A DNA stretch of 64,000 nucleotides. It comes from Streptomyces flavotricini (GTDB lineage Bacteria; Actinomycetota; Actinomycetes; Streptomycetales; Streptomycetaceae). The stretch's first letter is position 1. Each line of letters opens with the position of its first letter. Below, piece after piece: positions 28,763-37,813 of this stretch. The stretch spans positions 1,124,558 to 1,188,557 of the forward strand of contig NZ_JAINUL010000001.1 of NCBI RefSeq assembly GCF_020639365.1, written 5' to 3'. A program made the translations under genes and the position numbers. Below the pieces are notes generated by a model. It was not told where the DNA came from. It saw nothing but the letters and a program-made list of their open reading frames with translations, and made no database searches.

Positions 28763-29835
28763 GGACGGCTCCCCTCGGGCGGGGGCGGTGCAGTGGAACC
28801 GCGCACCATGAGCTCGGTGGGAAGGGTGGTGATGCCGCCAGGCGGCAACGGCCTACGGCCGGTGACCAGCTGGGCCGCGAGTATGCCGGCCTCGCGCAGC
28901 GGTACGCGGACGGTGGTGAGGGCTGGGGCGGTGTCCACGCAGACCGGGAGGTCGTCGAAGCCGGCGACGGAGACGTCCCCGGGGATGCGCAGGCCCGCCT
29001 CGCGCAGGGCCGCGGCCACTCCGGTGGCCACGGTGTCGTTGGCCGCGGCGACGGCGGTGAAGGGTGCCCCGCGGCGCAGCAGCTCGCGGGTGGCGTCGTA
29101 GCCGGCGGAGCGCTCGAAACCGGCGTGCACCGTGAGCGGGTCGCAGGCTTCGGGCAGGGCGGGATCGTGCCGGCGCAGCGCCTCGCGGTGGCCGCCGAGC
29201 CGCACCCGGGTGGTGCTCAGCCCCGGCGGCCCGGCGACGTACGCGATGCGCCGGTGGCCGAGCGACAGCAGGTGCTCGGCGAGGCGGAAGGCGCCGCCCC
29301 GGTCGTCGAACATGACGGTGGCGACGGGCAGTGCGGCAGGTACGGGCAACGGGGGCCGCCCGCACAGGACGACGGGGGCGCCGGCGTCCGCCATCCGGGT
29401 GATGCGCGCGGCGAGGGCGGTGGTGTGCCCGGGCTCCTCGACGGCGCCGCCGGTCAGGACGACCCCGCCTGCGCGCTGGCCCTCCAGCAGGGTGAGGTAG
29501 GCGAGTTCGGCTTCGGGGGCGCCCTCGGTGTTGCACACGACCGCGAGGCGACGGGGATCGCCATGGCCCTTCGGGGCGAGGGCGCTCTGGAGGGATCCGG
29601 CGAGGATGCCGAAGAAGCTGTCGGCCACGTCGTGAACGAGGACGCCGACCAGGTCGGAGGTGGCGGCCGCGAGGGCACGGGCGGGGCCGTTGGCCACGTA
29701 ACCGAGCTCTTCGACGGCCTGTTCCACACGGGTCCGGGTGCCGCCGGCCACCGGGTATCCGCCGTTGAGCACCCGCGAGACCGTCGCGGGCGACACGCCC
29801 GCGTGCGCCGCGACCTCGGCGAGAGTCACCGCCAT
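28759..29835 (-). CDS. LacI-family transcriptional regulator
   Basis: 358 residues from the ATG at 29835 with AGGAGGGG 6 bases upstream. The HTH and hinge are textbook (VTLAEVAAHAGVSPATVSRVLNG, then hinge GYVANGPARALA), followed by the ligand-binding domain (LVGVLVHDVADSFFG; GAPVVLCGRPP; GHRRIAYVAGPPG; VAAANDTVATGVAAAL; DVSVAGFDDLP). Two GAAAGCGCTTTC palindromes in the divergent promoter gap fit the LacI consensus, so it likely represses itself, the isomerase gene and the rightward oxidoreductase operon. Confidence 0.93.
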   Translation of the reverse strand: MAVTLAEVAAHAGVSPATVSRVLNGGYPVAGGTRTRVEQAVEELGYVANGPARALAAATSDLVGVLVHDVADSFFGILAGSLQSALAPKGHGDPRRLAVVCNTEGAPEAELAYLTLLEGQRAGGVVLTGGAVEEPGHTTALAARITRMADAGAPVVLCGRPPLPVPAALPVATVMFDDRGGAFRLAEHLLSLGHRRIAYVAGPPGLSTTRVRLGGHREALRRHDPALPEACDPLTVHAGFERSAGYDATRELLRRGAPFTAVAAANDTVATGVAAALREAGLRIPGDVSVAGFDDLPVCVDTAPALTTVRVPLREAGILAAQLVTGRRPLPPGGITTLPTELMVRGSTAPPPPEGSRP

Positions 29836-29904
29836 CTTTCACCCCTCCTGCTCGTCCCGGGCCATCGTCTCATCCGGGTGTGGACCTCCATACTCCCCGA
29901 TTGA

Positions 29905-29916
29905 GAAAGCGCTTTC
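29905..29916. promoter_or_regulatory. LacI-type operator 1 (GAAAGCGCTTTC)
   Basis: Perfect 12-bp palindrome with central CG, the classic LacI-family operator form, 69 bases upstream of the lacI-type gene start. A second, different palindrome CACTCG-AA-CGAGTG follows at 29920-29933. Confidence 0.75.
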
Positions 29917-29972
29917 CATCACTCGAACGAGTGTTGCGCTGCTCTCAGTCACGGCCCTAGCCTGATGAAGGT

Positions 29973-29984
29973 GAAAGCGCTTTC
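29973..29984. promoter_or_regulatory. LacI-type operator 2 (GAAAGCGCTTTC)
   Basis: Identical to operator 1, 68 bases away centre to centre and 32 bases before the oxidoreductase start codon. Two equal sites at this spacing could be bridged by a tetramer or serve the two divergent promoters separately. Confidence 0.75.
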
Positions 29985-30016
29985 TATCGGACGACGGGCA
30001 TGAAGGAGGGGACACC

Positions 30017-31168
30017 GTGGAGCGCAGGACGATCAAGATCGCCATGAACGGCGTGACCGGGCGGATGGGGTACCGCCAGCACCTGGTCCGCTCGCTGCTC
30101 GCCCTGCGCGAGCAGGGCGGGCTGGACCTCGGCGACGGCCGGTCGCTGTGGCCCGAGCCGGTGCTGGTCGGGCGCCGCGAGCCGGCGCTGCGGGCCATCG
30201 CCGAGGAGCACGGGCTGGAGCACGTGAGCACGGACCTGGCTTCCGTGCTGGCCGACCCCGAGGTCGAGATCTACTTCGACGCGCAGGTCACCGGCGCCCG
30301 CGAGGCCGCGGTCCGACAGGCCGTGGCGGCGGGCAAGCACGTCTATTGCGAGAAACCGACCGCTCTGAGCTTCGCCTCCTCACTGGAGCTGGCCCGACTG
30401 GCCGCGCGGGCCGGGGTCAAGCACGGGGTCGTCCAGGACAAGCTGTTCCTGCCGGGGCTGCTGAAGCTGAAGCGGCTGATCGAAGGCGGCTTCTTCGGTG
30501 AGATCCTGTCGGTGCGCGGGGAGTTCGGCTACTGGGTGTTCGAAGGTGACTGGCAGCCCGCCCAGCGGCCGTCCTGGAACTACCGGGCGCAGGACGGCGG
30601 GGGCATCGTCGCCGACATGTTCCCGCACTGGGAGTACCTGCTGCACGAGCTGTTCGGCCGGGTCCGCACGGTGCAGGCCCTGGCCCGTACGCACATCGGC
30701 CGCCGCTGGGACGAGGAGGGCAAACCGTACGAGGCGACCGCGGACGACGCCGCGTACGGGGTCTTCGAACTGGAGGGCGGCGCCGTCGCCCAGATCAACT
30801 CCTCCTGGGCGGTGCGCGTCCACCGCGACGAGCTGGTGGAGTTCCAGGTGGACGGGACGCAGGGGTCGGCGGTCGCCGGGCTGCGCGGCTGCCGCATCCA
30901 GCACCGGGGCACGACGCCCAAACCGGTGTGGAATCCCGATCTGCCGCAGACGGAGCCCTTCCGCGCCCAGTGGCAGGAGGTCCCGGACAACGGCCCGTTC
31001 GACAACGGCTTCAAGGCCCAGTGGGAGCTGTTCCTGCGCCACGTCGTCCTCGACGAGCCGTGGCAGTGGGACCTGCTCGCCGGCGCGCGTGGGGTGCAGC
31101 TCGCCGAGCTGGGGCTGCGGTCCTCCGCGGAGGGCATGCGACTTCCGGTGCCGGAGGTGGTCCTGTGA
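30017..31168 (+). CDS. Gfo/Idh/MocA-family oxidoreductase
   Basis: 383 residues from the GTG at 30017 (AAGGAGGGG upstream). The Rossmann domain starts IKIAMNGVTGRMGYRQHLVRS, an NMGxTGRMG-type loop, with the family EKPTA motif at HVYCEKPTALSF (about 110-121). The C-terminal half has the usual beta-sheet domain with GGGIVADMFPHWEYLL, where His is the usual active-site residue. Such enzymes oxidise a hydroxyl of a sugar or inositol using NAD(P). It heads a three-gene, GTGA-coupled operon under LacI control. Confidence 0.9.
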   Translation: MERRTIKIAMNGVTGRMGYRQHLVRSLLALREQGGLDLGDGRSLWPEPVLVGRREPALRAIAEEHGLEHVSTDLASVLADPEVEIYFDAQVTGAREAAVRQAVAAGKHVYCEKPTALSFASSLELARLAARAGVKHGVVQDKLFLPGLLKLKRLIEGGFFGEILSVRGEFGYWVFEGDWQPAQRPSWNYRAQDGGGIVADMFPHWEYLLHELFGRVRTVQALARTHIGRRWDEEGKPYEATADDAAYGVFELEGGAVAQINSSWAVRVHRDELVEFQVDGTQGSAVAGLRGCRIQHRGTTPKPVWNPDLPQTEPFRAQWQEVPDNGPFDNGFKAQWELFLRHVVLDEPWQWDLLAGARGVQLAELGLRSSAEGMRLPVPEVVL

Positions 31169-32343
31169 GCATCCGGCTCCCGGCGGCGGACGGCGGATAC
31201 CGCCTGTACCGGCCCCGTACCGATCCGCTCGCGCCACTGGTCTGCGGTCCGGCGCGCAGCCGCAGCTTCTATGCGGCGGCGCACGTGGTGGCGGATCCGC
31301 TCGCCGCCTGCGCCGGCGGCCCGGACTCCCAGGCCGGCCCGCCGGTGGACTGGGAAGCGACGCTGGCCTTCCGGCACCGGCTGTGGGCACAGGGCCTCGG
31401 GGTCGCGGAGGCCATGGACACGGCGCAGCGCGGGATGGGCCTGGGCTGGCCGGCCGCGGCCGAGCTGATCCGCCGGTCGGCCGCCGAGGCCCGGGCGGTG
31501 GGTGGCCGGATCGTCTGCGGCGCGGGAACCGATCAGCTCGCCCCGGGCGGCGGGCACACGCTGACCGCGATCACCGCCGCGTACGAGGAACAGCTCGCGC
31601 ATGTCGAGTCCTGCGGGGCGGGAGCCGTGTTGATGGCCTCTCGTGCTCTGGCGGCCGCGGCGCGGGGTCCGGAGGACTATGCGCAGGTCTACGGGAGGCT
31701 GCTGCGGCAGAGTGCGCGTCCGGTCGTCCTGCACTGGCTGGGCCCGATGTTCGATCCGGAGCTGGCCGGCTATTGGGGGCACGCCGATCTCGACGCGGCC
31801 ACCGAGGTGTTCCTGAAGGTGATCGCCGACTGCCCGGAGAAGGTGGACGGGATCAAGGTCTCGCTGCTGGAAGCGGAGCGTGAGAGGGACATCAGACGCA
31901 GACTTCCGCCGGGTGTGCGCTGCTACACGGGCGATGACTACCACTATCCCGAACTGATCGCCGGGGAGCGGGGCGGGGAGCCCGGCAGCGATGCCCTGCT
32001 GGGCGTCTTCGACCCGATCGCCCCGCTGGCCGCCCGCGCCGGGCTCGCCCTGGACCGGGACGACCCCGCCGGTTTCCGCGCGTTGCTGGATCCGACGGTG
32101 GCCCTGTCCCGGCACCTGTTCGCCCCGCCGACCCGCCACTACAAGACCGGGGTGGTGCTGCTGGCCTGGCTGGCGGGGTACCAGGAGCACTTCACGATGC
32201 TGAGCGGGCTCCAGTCGGCCCGGCCGCTCCCCCATCTGGCCACCGCTTACGAACAGGCCGATCTGCTGGGTCTGTTCCCCGAGCCGGAGCGCGCCGAGGC
32301 GCGGATGCGGCAGCTCCTCGCGGTGTACGGGGTGGCCTCGTGA
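31165..32343 (+). CDS. DUF993 / dihydrodipicolinate-synthase-like TIM barrel protein
   Basis: 392 residues; its GTG overlaps the preceding stop. The sequence follows the DUF993 pattern found in sugar-acid or inositol-like operons: FRHRLWAQGLGVAEAMDTAQRGMG, RIVCGAGTDQL, VVLHWLGPMFDPELAGYWG, VDGIKVSLLEAERE (a lysine placed like the Schiff-base lysine of DapA-type aldolases) and YTGDDYHYPELI. An aldolase-type cleavage of a keto sugar acid made by the upstream oxidoreductase would fit, but the reaction is not established for this family as far as I know. Confidence 0.8.
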   Translation: MSIRLPAADGGYRLYRPRTDPLAPLVCGPARSRSFYAAAHVVADPLAACAGGPDSQAGPPVDWEATLAFRHRLWAQGLGVAEAMDTAQRGMGLGWPAAAELIRRSAAEARAVGGRIVCGAGTDQLAPGGGHTLTAITAAYEEQLAHVESCGAGAVLMASRALAAAARGPEDYAQVYGRLLRQSARPVVLHWLGPMFDPELAGYWGHADLDAATEVFLKVIADCPEKVDGIKVSLLEAERERDIRRRLPPGVRCYTGDDYHYPELIAGERGGEPGSDALLGVFDPIAPLAARAGLALDRDDPAGFRALLDPTVALSRHLFAPPTRHYKTGVVLLAWLAGYQEHFTMLSGLQSARPLPHLATAYEQADLLGLFPEPERAEARMRQLLAVYGVAS

Positions 32344-33179
32344 GCCGGGGAGCGGCCCCGGCCCGGTTCAGCCTCAACCAGGAGACCGTCCGGCAGTGGT
32401 CGATGCCCGAGCTGGTCGACGGGTGCGTCGCGGCCGGGGTGGGCGCGGTCGGGCTGTGGCGGGATCCCGTGCGGGAGTTCGGGCTGCGCGAGACGGCGAA
32501 GCTGGTCGCCGGGGCCGGGCTGCGGGTCAGCTCGCTGTGTCGCGGCGGGTTCTTCACCGCCGCCGATCCGGCGGGGCGGACGGCGGCCCTCGCGGACAAC
32601 CGCCGGGCCGTGGAGGAGGCCGCCGAGCTGGGCGCCGACGTACTGGTCCTGGTCTCGGGGGGCCTGCCCGAGGGCGACCGGGATCTGGTGGGGGCGCGGC
32701 GGCGGATCGTCGACGTCCTGGGTGAGCTCGCCCCGTGGGCCGCCACGCACGGGATACGGCTGGGGATCGAGCCGCTGCATCCGATGTTCGCCTCGGACCG
32801 CTGTGTGGTCTCCACGCTCGGCCAGGCCCTGGACATCGCCGAGCAGTTCCCGGTGCAGCAGGTGGGAGTGGTCGCCGACTCCTATCACCTGTGGTGGGAC
32901 GAGCGGCTGCCCGCCGATCTGCGCCGGGCGGGTGCGGGCGGGCGGATCGTGTCGGTCCAGGTGGCCGACTGGGTGACCCCGCTGCCGGCCGGGGTGCTGT
33001 TGGGGCGGGGGCAGTTGGGCGACGGCTGTATCGATCTGCGGGCGTTCCGGGAGCTGGCCGACGCGGCCGGCTACCGCGGGCCGGTGGAGGTGGAGATCTT
33101 CCATCCGGGGCTCTGGGCGCGAGACGGTGCCGAGGTGCTGCGGGAGGTGATCGACCGCTACCGCACGCACGTGGCGTGA
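32340..33179 (+). CDS. Sugar phosphate isomerase/epimerase family TIM barrel
   Basis: 279 residues; GTG at 32340 overlaps the DUF993 stop (GTGA). Strand motifs of the xylose-isomerase-like barrel are clear: GVGAVGLWRDP, LRVSSLCRGGFF, LGADVLVLVSGG, GIRLGIEPLHP (metal Glu), VGVVADSYHLWWD (Asp/His) and YRGPVEVEIFHP (Glu). It is last in the oxidoreductase-DUF993-isomerase operon. It is a different sequence from the isomerase at 27953, so the pathway may need two isomerisations. Confidence 0.87.
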   Translation: MSRGAAPARFSLNQETVRQWSMPELVDGCVAAGVGAVGLWRDPVREFGLRETAKLVAGAGLRVSSLCRGGFFTAADPAGRTAALADNRRAVEEAAELGADVLVLVSGGLPEGDRDLVGARRRIVDVLGELAPWAATHGIRLGIEPLHPMFASDRCVVSTLGQALDIAEQFPVQQVGVVADSYHLWWDERLPADLRRAGAGGRIVSVQVADWVTPLPAGVLLGRGQLGDGCIDLRAFRELADAAGYRGPVEVEIFHPGLWARDGAEVLREVIDRYRTHVA

Positions 33180-33289
33180 GGCGCGCGGTCCGAGGCACGT
33201 GCGACCTGCAGCACGTGGCCCGGGCCATTCCGAGTGGGGCGAGTGACGGGCCGGCGGGGGCCGGTACGGGATCGGAAAAGGAGCATGCG

Positions 33290-35683
33290 ATGACAGACGT
33301 GTGGAGTCGGCGCGCCTTCCTCTCCGCCGCGGGCGGCGGTGCGCTCCTGCTGGGGGCGCCCGCCGTTCGGGCGGGGGCCGCGCCGACGGACGGGGGGCAC
33401 GACGCCATGCGGGCGGTGTGGCGCGGGCTCCTGCTGGGTGGCGACCTCCCCGCCGCGGCCGAGCCGTTCCGTTCACGACTCGCCGATCTCGGCGCCCTGG
33501 CCGGCGGATGGCGTTCCACCATGGCTCCGGCGGCCGGCTCGCTCTGGCCCGACCTGGGGTACGGCAGCGATCCCGAGATGATGATGCAGAGCTACTACCG
33601 GCTGCGGACGATGGCCGAGGCGTACGTCCGGCCCGGGACCGGGGTCACCGGGGACGCCGGGCTGGGTACGGCCCTGCTGACCGGGCTGGACCATCTGCAC
33701 GCGGACGTCTACCACGCCGGCCAGGTGCGGTACGGGAACTGGTACTGCTGGCAGATCGGCGCCCCGCAGGCCCTGCTGGACCTGTGCGTGCTGCTGTACG
33801 CGGAGCTGCCGGCCGCCCGGACGGCCCAGTTCTGCGCGGCCGTCGACCATTTCGTGCCGGACTCGGTCGTCGGCTCGTACACCGGGACCAGTACGGGCGC
33901 GAACCGGGTGGACCTGTGCCGGGTGCTGGCGCTGCGCGGGGTGGTCGGCAGGGACTCGGCGAAGATCGCCCTGGCCCGGGACGCGCTCGCGCCGGTGTTC
34001 CCGTACGTCACTTCGGGCGACGGGCTCTACCGGGACGGGTCGTTCGTGCAGCACACCTGGGTGCCGTACACGGGGACGTACGGGGCGGTGCTGCTCGGCG
34101 GGCTGGGGATGCTGTTCGCCCTGTTGAAGGGCACCGCGTGGGAAGTCACGGACCCCGGGGCGCAGATCGCCTTCGACGCGGTGGAACGGGCCTGGGCGCC
34201 GTTCCTCTTCAACGGGCTGATCATGGACTGCGTGTCGGGGCGGGCGGTGAGCCGGGGCCTGTTGGTCGCCGATCCTCGCCAGGTCCAGCAGGACGACCAT
34301 ACCCGGGGGCACGCGGTGCTGGCCGCGATCCTGCTCCTCGCGGAGGGCGCGAGCGCGGCCGAGCGGGCACGCTGGCGGGGGCTCGTGAAGGGGTGGATGG
34401 CCCGGGACCACTACAGCCGTCCCCTCGCGGACACGGCCCTGGGCCTGTCCTCGCTGGCCCGCCTGGCGGAGGTCGAAGCCGACGCGTCGGTCACGGCACT
34501 GCCCGAGCCCGTCGGGCACCGGCTGTTCGCGTCCATGGACCGGGCCACGCACCGGCGGCCCGGCTGGGCGGCCTCGCTGTCGATGGCCTCGAAGCGGATC
34601 GCCCACTACGAGACGGGCAACGGGGAGAACCTGCGCGGCTGGCACACCGGGAGCGGGATGCTCTCCTGGTGGGGCGCCTCGTACGGCAACGGCCAGTACT
34701 CGGACGCCTTCTGGCCCACGGTGGACCCGTACCGGCTGCCGGGGACCACGGTGTCGCGGAAGGTGCTCGCCGACGGGGCGGGCGGCGACTGGGGGGCGTC
34801 CCGGCCGGACGCTGCCTGGGTGGGCGGGACGACCGACGGGGAGTTCGCCTCGCTGGGCCAGCAGTTGCGGGGCCCGGGCAGCACGCTCACGGCCCGCACG
34901 TCCTGGTTCTTCCTCGCCGACACGATCGTCTGCCTGGGGGCCGGGATCCGCTGCTCGGACGGGGCCCCGGTCGAGACGGTGGTCGACAACCGCAATCTGG
35001 GCGCCGCCGGGACCCATGCCCTCACGGTGGGCGGTGCGGTCCAGCCGGGCACGCTCGGCTGGTCGGCGGCCTTCCCCTCCCCCGGCTGGGCCCATCTGGC
35101 GGGCTTCGGCGGGTACGTGATGTCGGGCACGGGCTCGTTCAAGGCCCTGCGGGAGGCGCGCGCCGGCCGGTGGAGCGAGATCAACCGGGGCGGCTCCACC
35201 ACGGCCCTGACCCGGCGCTACCTCACCCTCTGGTACGACCACGGCAAGGACCCGGCCGGAGCGGGCTACGTCCACCAGGTGCTGCCGGGTGCGACGGCGG
35301 CCCGGACCGCCGCCAGAGCCGCCACCGCCGGGTGGCTCGTGGTGCTCGCCAACTCGGAGACGGCCCAAGGGGTCTCGGTGCCCTCGCTCGGCTTCACCGG
35401 GGTCAACTTCTGGCAGGCGGGATCGGCGGGCCCGCTGGAGGCGGGAGCACCCTGTTCGGTGACGGTCCGGGAGAGAGCGGACGGCACGGCCGCGGTCTGC
35501 GTCGCGGACCCGGCCCGGGCCCTGACCTCGCTGACGCTGGTGTGGAACCGCCCCGTCGCCGCGGTGCTGTCCCGCCCGCCGAGCCTGGTCTCGGAGGCCA
35601 CGGGCGGACAGCTGCGGCTCGGTTTCGGGAACCTGACCGCGGCGGCGGGCGCCGGCCAGCAGGTGGTGGTCCGGCTGGGGTGA
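33290..35683 (+). CDS. Polysaccharide lyase family 8 (hyaluronate/chondroitin/xanthan lyase type)
   Basis: 797 residues from the ATG at 33290 (AAAAGGAG upstream). A Tat signal (WSRRAFLSAAGGGALLLG, Arg-Arg at 7-8, cleavage near 28-30) exports it. The helical domain holds the PL8 catalytic set with family spacing: Asn205 (STGANRVD), His255 (FVQHTW) and Tyr264 (YTGTYG), the His-Tyr gap of nine residues being that of the pneumococcal enzyme. The NGENLRGWHTGSGMLSWW stretch is also characteristic. Beta-sandwich domains fill the C-terminal half. It cleaves uronate-containing polymers by beta-elimination, leaving unsaturated ends. Which polymer (hyaluronan, chondroitin, xanthan) cannot be decided here. 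Confidence 0.92.
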   Translation: MTDVWSRRAFLSAAGGGALLLGAPAVRAGAAPTDGGHDAMRAVWRGLLLGGDLPAAAEPFRSRLADLGALAGGWRSTMAPAAGSLWPDLGYGSDPEMMMQSYYRLRTMAEAYVRPGTGVTGDAGLGTALLTGLDHLHADVYHAGQVRYGNWYCWQIGAPQALLDLCVLLYAELPAARTAQFCAAVDHFVPDSVVGSYTGTSTGANRVDLCRVLALRGVVGRDSAKIALARDALAPVFPYVTSGDGLYRDGSFVQHTWVPYTGTYGAVLLGGLGMLFALLKGTAWEVTDPGAQIAFDAVERAWAPFLFNGLIMDCVSGRAVSRGLLVADPRQVQQDDHTRGHAVLAAILLLAEGASAAERARWRGLVKGWMARDHYSRPLADTALGLSSLARLAEVEADASVTALPEPVGHRLFASMDRATHRRPGWAASLSMASKRIAHYETGNGENLRGWHTGSGMLSWWGASYGNGQYSDAFWPTVDPYRLPGTTVSRKVLADGAGGDWGASRPDAAWVGGTTDGEFASLGQQLRGPGSTLTARTSWFFLADTIVCLGAGIRCSDGAPVETVVDNRNLGAAGTHALTVGGAVQPGTLGWSAAFPSPGWAHLAGFGGYVMSGTGSFKALREARAGRWSEINRGGSTTALTRRYLTLWYDHGKDPAGAGYVHQVLPGATAARTAARAATAGWLVVLANSETAQGVSVPSLGFTGVNFWQAGSAGPLEAGAPCSVTVRERADGTAAVCVADPARALTSLTLVWNRPVAAVLSRPPSLVSEATGGQLRLGFGNLTAAAGAGQQVVVRLG

Positions 35684-35712
35684 GGCGTCAAGCGTGACAT
35701 AGCGTGCCCTTC

Positions 35713-37329
35713 ATGGATCAGGAGCACATACCCGGGGCCGGGGACGGCGAAGGCGCGGACAGGCGGCGGTTCCTCGCGATCGCGACGGGAGCGGCCACCG
35801 CCGCCGGGCTCGGGGCCGTGGCCGGCTGCGGGAACGGGGCGGCAGACGGGGCGGCGGGAAAGAATGAGGGCCAGGGGGCGAGGCCCGGCGGGGCGGCGGG
35901 GAAGGGCGGGCCGGCCGGTTTCGACGTCAAGGCCGAGAACGCCAAGCCGGGGCATGCCGATTGGCGTGTGACGAAGGCCGGGCCGGCCCGGGCCGTCGAG
36001 GGCTTCGCCGACAAGGTCAGCGTCCTGCCCGGCGAGTCCTTCGGCCTGCACGTGTCCACCACTGCGCCCCGGTTCACCGTCTCCGCCTACCGGATGGGCT
36101 GGTACGGCGGCGCCCGGGCCCGGCTGGTGTGGCGGTCCGAGGCGCTGCCCGGCGTGCGACAGCCCGAGCACACGGTGGATTCCGCGACCCGGACGGTCCG
36201 CACCCGGTGGCCCCGCACCACCACCGTCGAGACCAAGGACTGGCCCGAGGGCTGCTACCTGCTGCGGCTCGACGCACAGGGCGGCGAGGGCCAGCGCTTC
36301 GTCCCGATCACCGTCCGCTCGGCGGCGAGCGCCGGCCGTACGGTCGTGGTGAACGCGGTGGCGACGTGGCAGGCGTACAACCGGTGGGGCGGCTACGGCA
36401 GCTACGACGGCCCCAGCGGCGGCTACGCCTCGCGCTCCCTCGCCGTCACCTTCGACCGGCCGTACGAGTACGACGACGGCGCGGGCCTGTTCCTCGTGTA
36501 CGAGGCCCCGCTGCTCGCCCTCGCCGAGCGGCTCGGCATACCCCTGGCCTACGCGACGACGACCGACGTCGCGCGGGAGAAGCGGCTGCTGGAAGGGGCT
36601 TCGGCGGTCCTCTCCCTCGGCCACGACGAGTACTGGTCACCCGAGCAGCGGGCCCACTTCACCGCCGCCCGGGACGCCGGGACCAACCTCGCGATCCTCG
36701 GCGCGAACTGCTGCTTCCGCCGGATCCGGCTGGAGCCCTCCGATCTCGGGCCCGACCGTACGGTGGTCTGCTACAAGTCGGCCTACGACCAGGACCCCGG
36801 CTTCAAGCGCGGCCAGCCGGCCACCGTGGACTTCCGCTCGGCGCCCGGCGCCGATCCGGAGAGCTCACTGCTCGGCGTGATCTATGACGGCTACCCGGTG
36901 GACGCCCCGTACGTGGTGACCCACCCCGACCACTGGCTGTTCGAGGGAACCGGCGTACGGGCCGGCGACCGGTTCCCCCACCTGGTGGGCGTGGAGTACG
37001 ACAAGGTCAACACCGGTTTCCCGACGCCCCGGCCGATCGAGATCCTGGCCCACTCCCCCGTGGTGTGCGAGGGCCGGCCCAGCCACCAGGACACGGCGTA
37101 CTACACGGTTGCGAGCGGTGCGGGCGTGTTCGCGACCGGGACCATGCGGTGGGTGGAGGCCCTGGACGCGACGGGCGACGGCCGCGGCGGCGCCAACCAC
37201 GGCCTCGACGCGAAGGCCGGCGCGCTGACCACCCGGGTGACGGAGAACCTGCTGCGGGCGTTCGCCGCGGGCCCGGCGGGACGCGCACACCCCGCGCAGG
37301 ACAACGTCAAGGCGGTGTACGGGGGTTAG
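35713..37329 (+). CDS. N,N-dimethylformamidase beta-subunit-like lipoprotein (Tat)
   Basis: 538 residues from the ATG at 35713; a GTG at 35704 is equally possible and neither has a good ribosome site. A Tat motif (DRRRFLAIATG, 16-26) ends in lipobox VAGC (Cys39), then a Gly/Lys-rich linker. The body resembles the C-terminal domain of N,N-dimethylformamidase large subunit: GYASRSLAVTFDRPYE, GAGLFLVYEAPLLAL, VLSLGHDEYWSPEQRAHF, LAILGANCCFRRIRLEP. In the enzyme this domain has a mononuclear iron held by Tyr/Glu residues; equivalent Tyr and Glu occur in HDEYW. A surface-anchored amidase-like or sugar-binding role is possible. It lies 29 bases after the lyase gene. Confidence 0.75.
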   Translation: MDQEHIPGAGDGEGADRRRFLAIATGAATAAGLGAVAGCGNGAADGAAGKNEGQGARPGGAAGKGGPAGFDVKAENAKPGHADWRVTKAGPARAVEGFADKVSVLPGESFGLHVSTTAPRFTVSAYRMGWYGGARARLVWRSEALPGVRQPEHTVDSATRTVRTRWPRTTTVETKDWPEGCYLLRLDAQGGEGQRFVPITVRSAASAGRTVVVNAVATWQAYNRWGGYGSYDGPSGGYASRSLAVTFDRPYEYDDGAGLFLVYEAPLLALAERLGIPLAYATTTDVAREKRLLEGASAVLSLGHDEYWSPEQRAHFTAARDAGTNLAILGANCCFRRIRLEPSDLGPDRTVVCYKSAYDQDPGFKRGQPATVDFRSAPGADPESSLLGVIYDGYPVDAPYVVTHPDHWLFEGTGVRAGDRFPHLVGVEYDKVNTGFPTPRPIEILAHSPVVCEGRPSHQDTAYYTVASGAGVFATGTMRWVEALDATGDGRGGANHGLDAKAGALTTRVTENLLRAFAAGPAGRAHPAQDNVKAVYGG

Positions 37330-37414
37330 GATCTCGCTCACGGCATCGCGTGTCGGTCACCGACCGGGTGAGGCATGGAGGTGCCCGTGATGTGCCTTGC
37401 GGAGGCATTCACTC

Positions 37415-37813
37415 ATGTCAGTACAGCTGAACCACACGATCGTCCACGCCCGGAACAACCGGGAGTCCGCGCAATTCCTGGCGGACGTCCTCGGTCTTGA
37501 AGTCGGGACCGAATGGGGCCCGTTCGTCCCCGTGAGCACCGCCAACGGCGTCACCCTCGACTTCGCGACCGTCCCGGCGGAATCCGTCACCACCCAGCAC
37601 TACGCCTTCCTCGTGTCCGAAGAGGAATTCGACGCGGCGTTCGGAAAGATCCGGGCCGGCGGGATCCCGTACTTCGCCGATCCCCACATGAAGAAGCCCG
37701 GCGAGATCAACCACAACGACGGCGGCCGCGGCGTCTACTTCCTGGACCCGTCGGGCCACGGGATGGAGATCATCACCCGTCCGTACGGCTACCAGGAGCC
37801 CACGGCCGGCTGA
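37415..37813 (+). CDS. VOC-family (glyoxalase/bleomycin-resistance fold) protein
   Basis: 132 residues from the ATG at 37415 with GGAGG 9 bases before. A single vicinal-oxygen-chelate module pair is seen: LNHTIVHARN with a likely metal His, VTTQHYAFLVSEEEF with a second His, and the final GHGMEIITRPYG with Glu. Metal binding is therefore likely. Function within this wide family (lyase, dioxygenase, resistance protein) is open. Its last 25 bases overlap, tail to tail, the leftward ABC ATPase gene. Confidence 0.85.
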   Translation: MSVQLNHTIVHARNNRESAQFLADVLGLEVGTEWGPFVPVSTANGVTLDFATVPAESVTTQHYAFLVSEEEFDAAFGKIRAGGIPYFADPHMKKPGEINHNDGGRGVYFLDPSGHGMEIITRPYGYQEPTAG

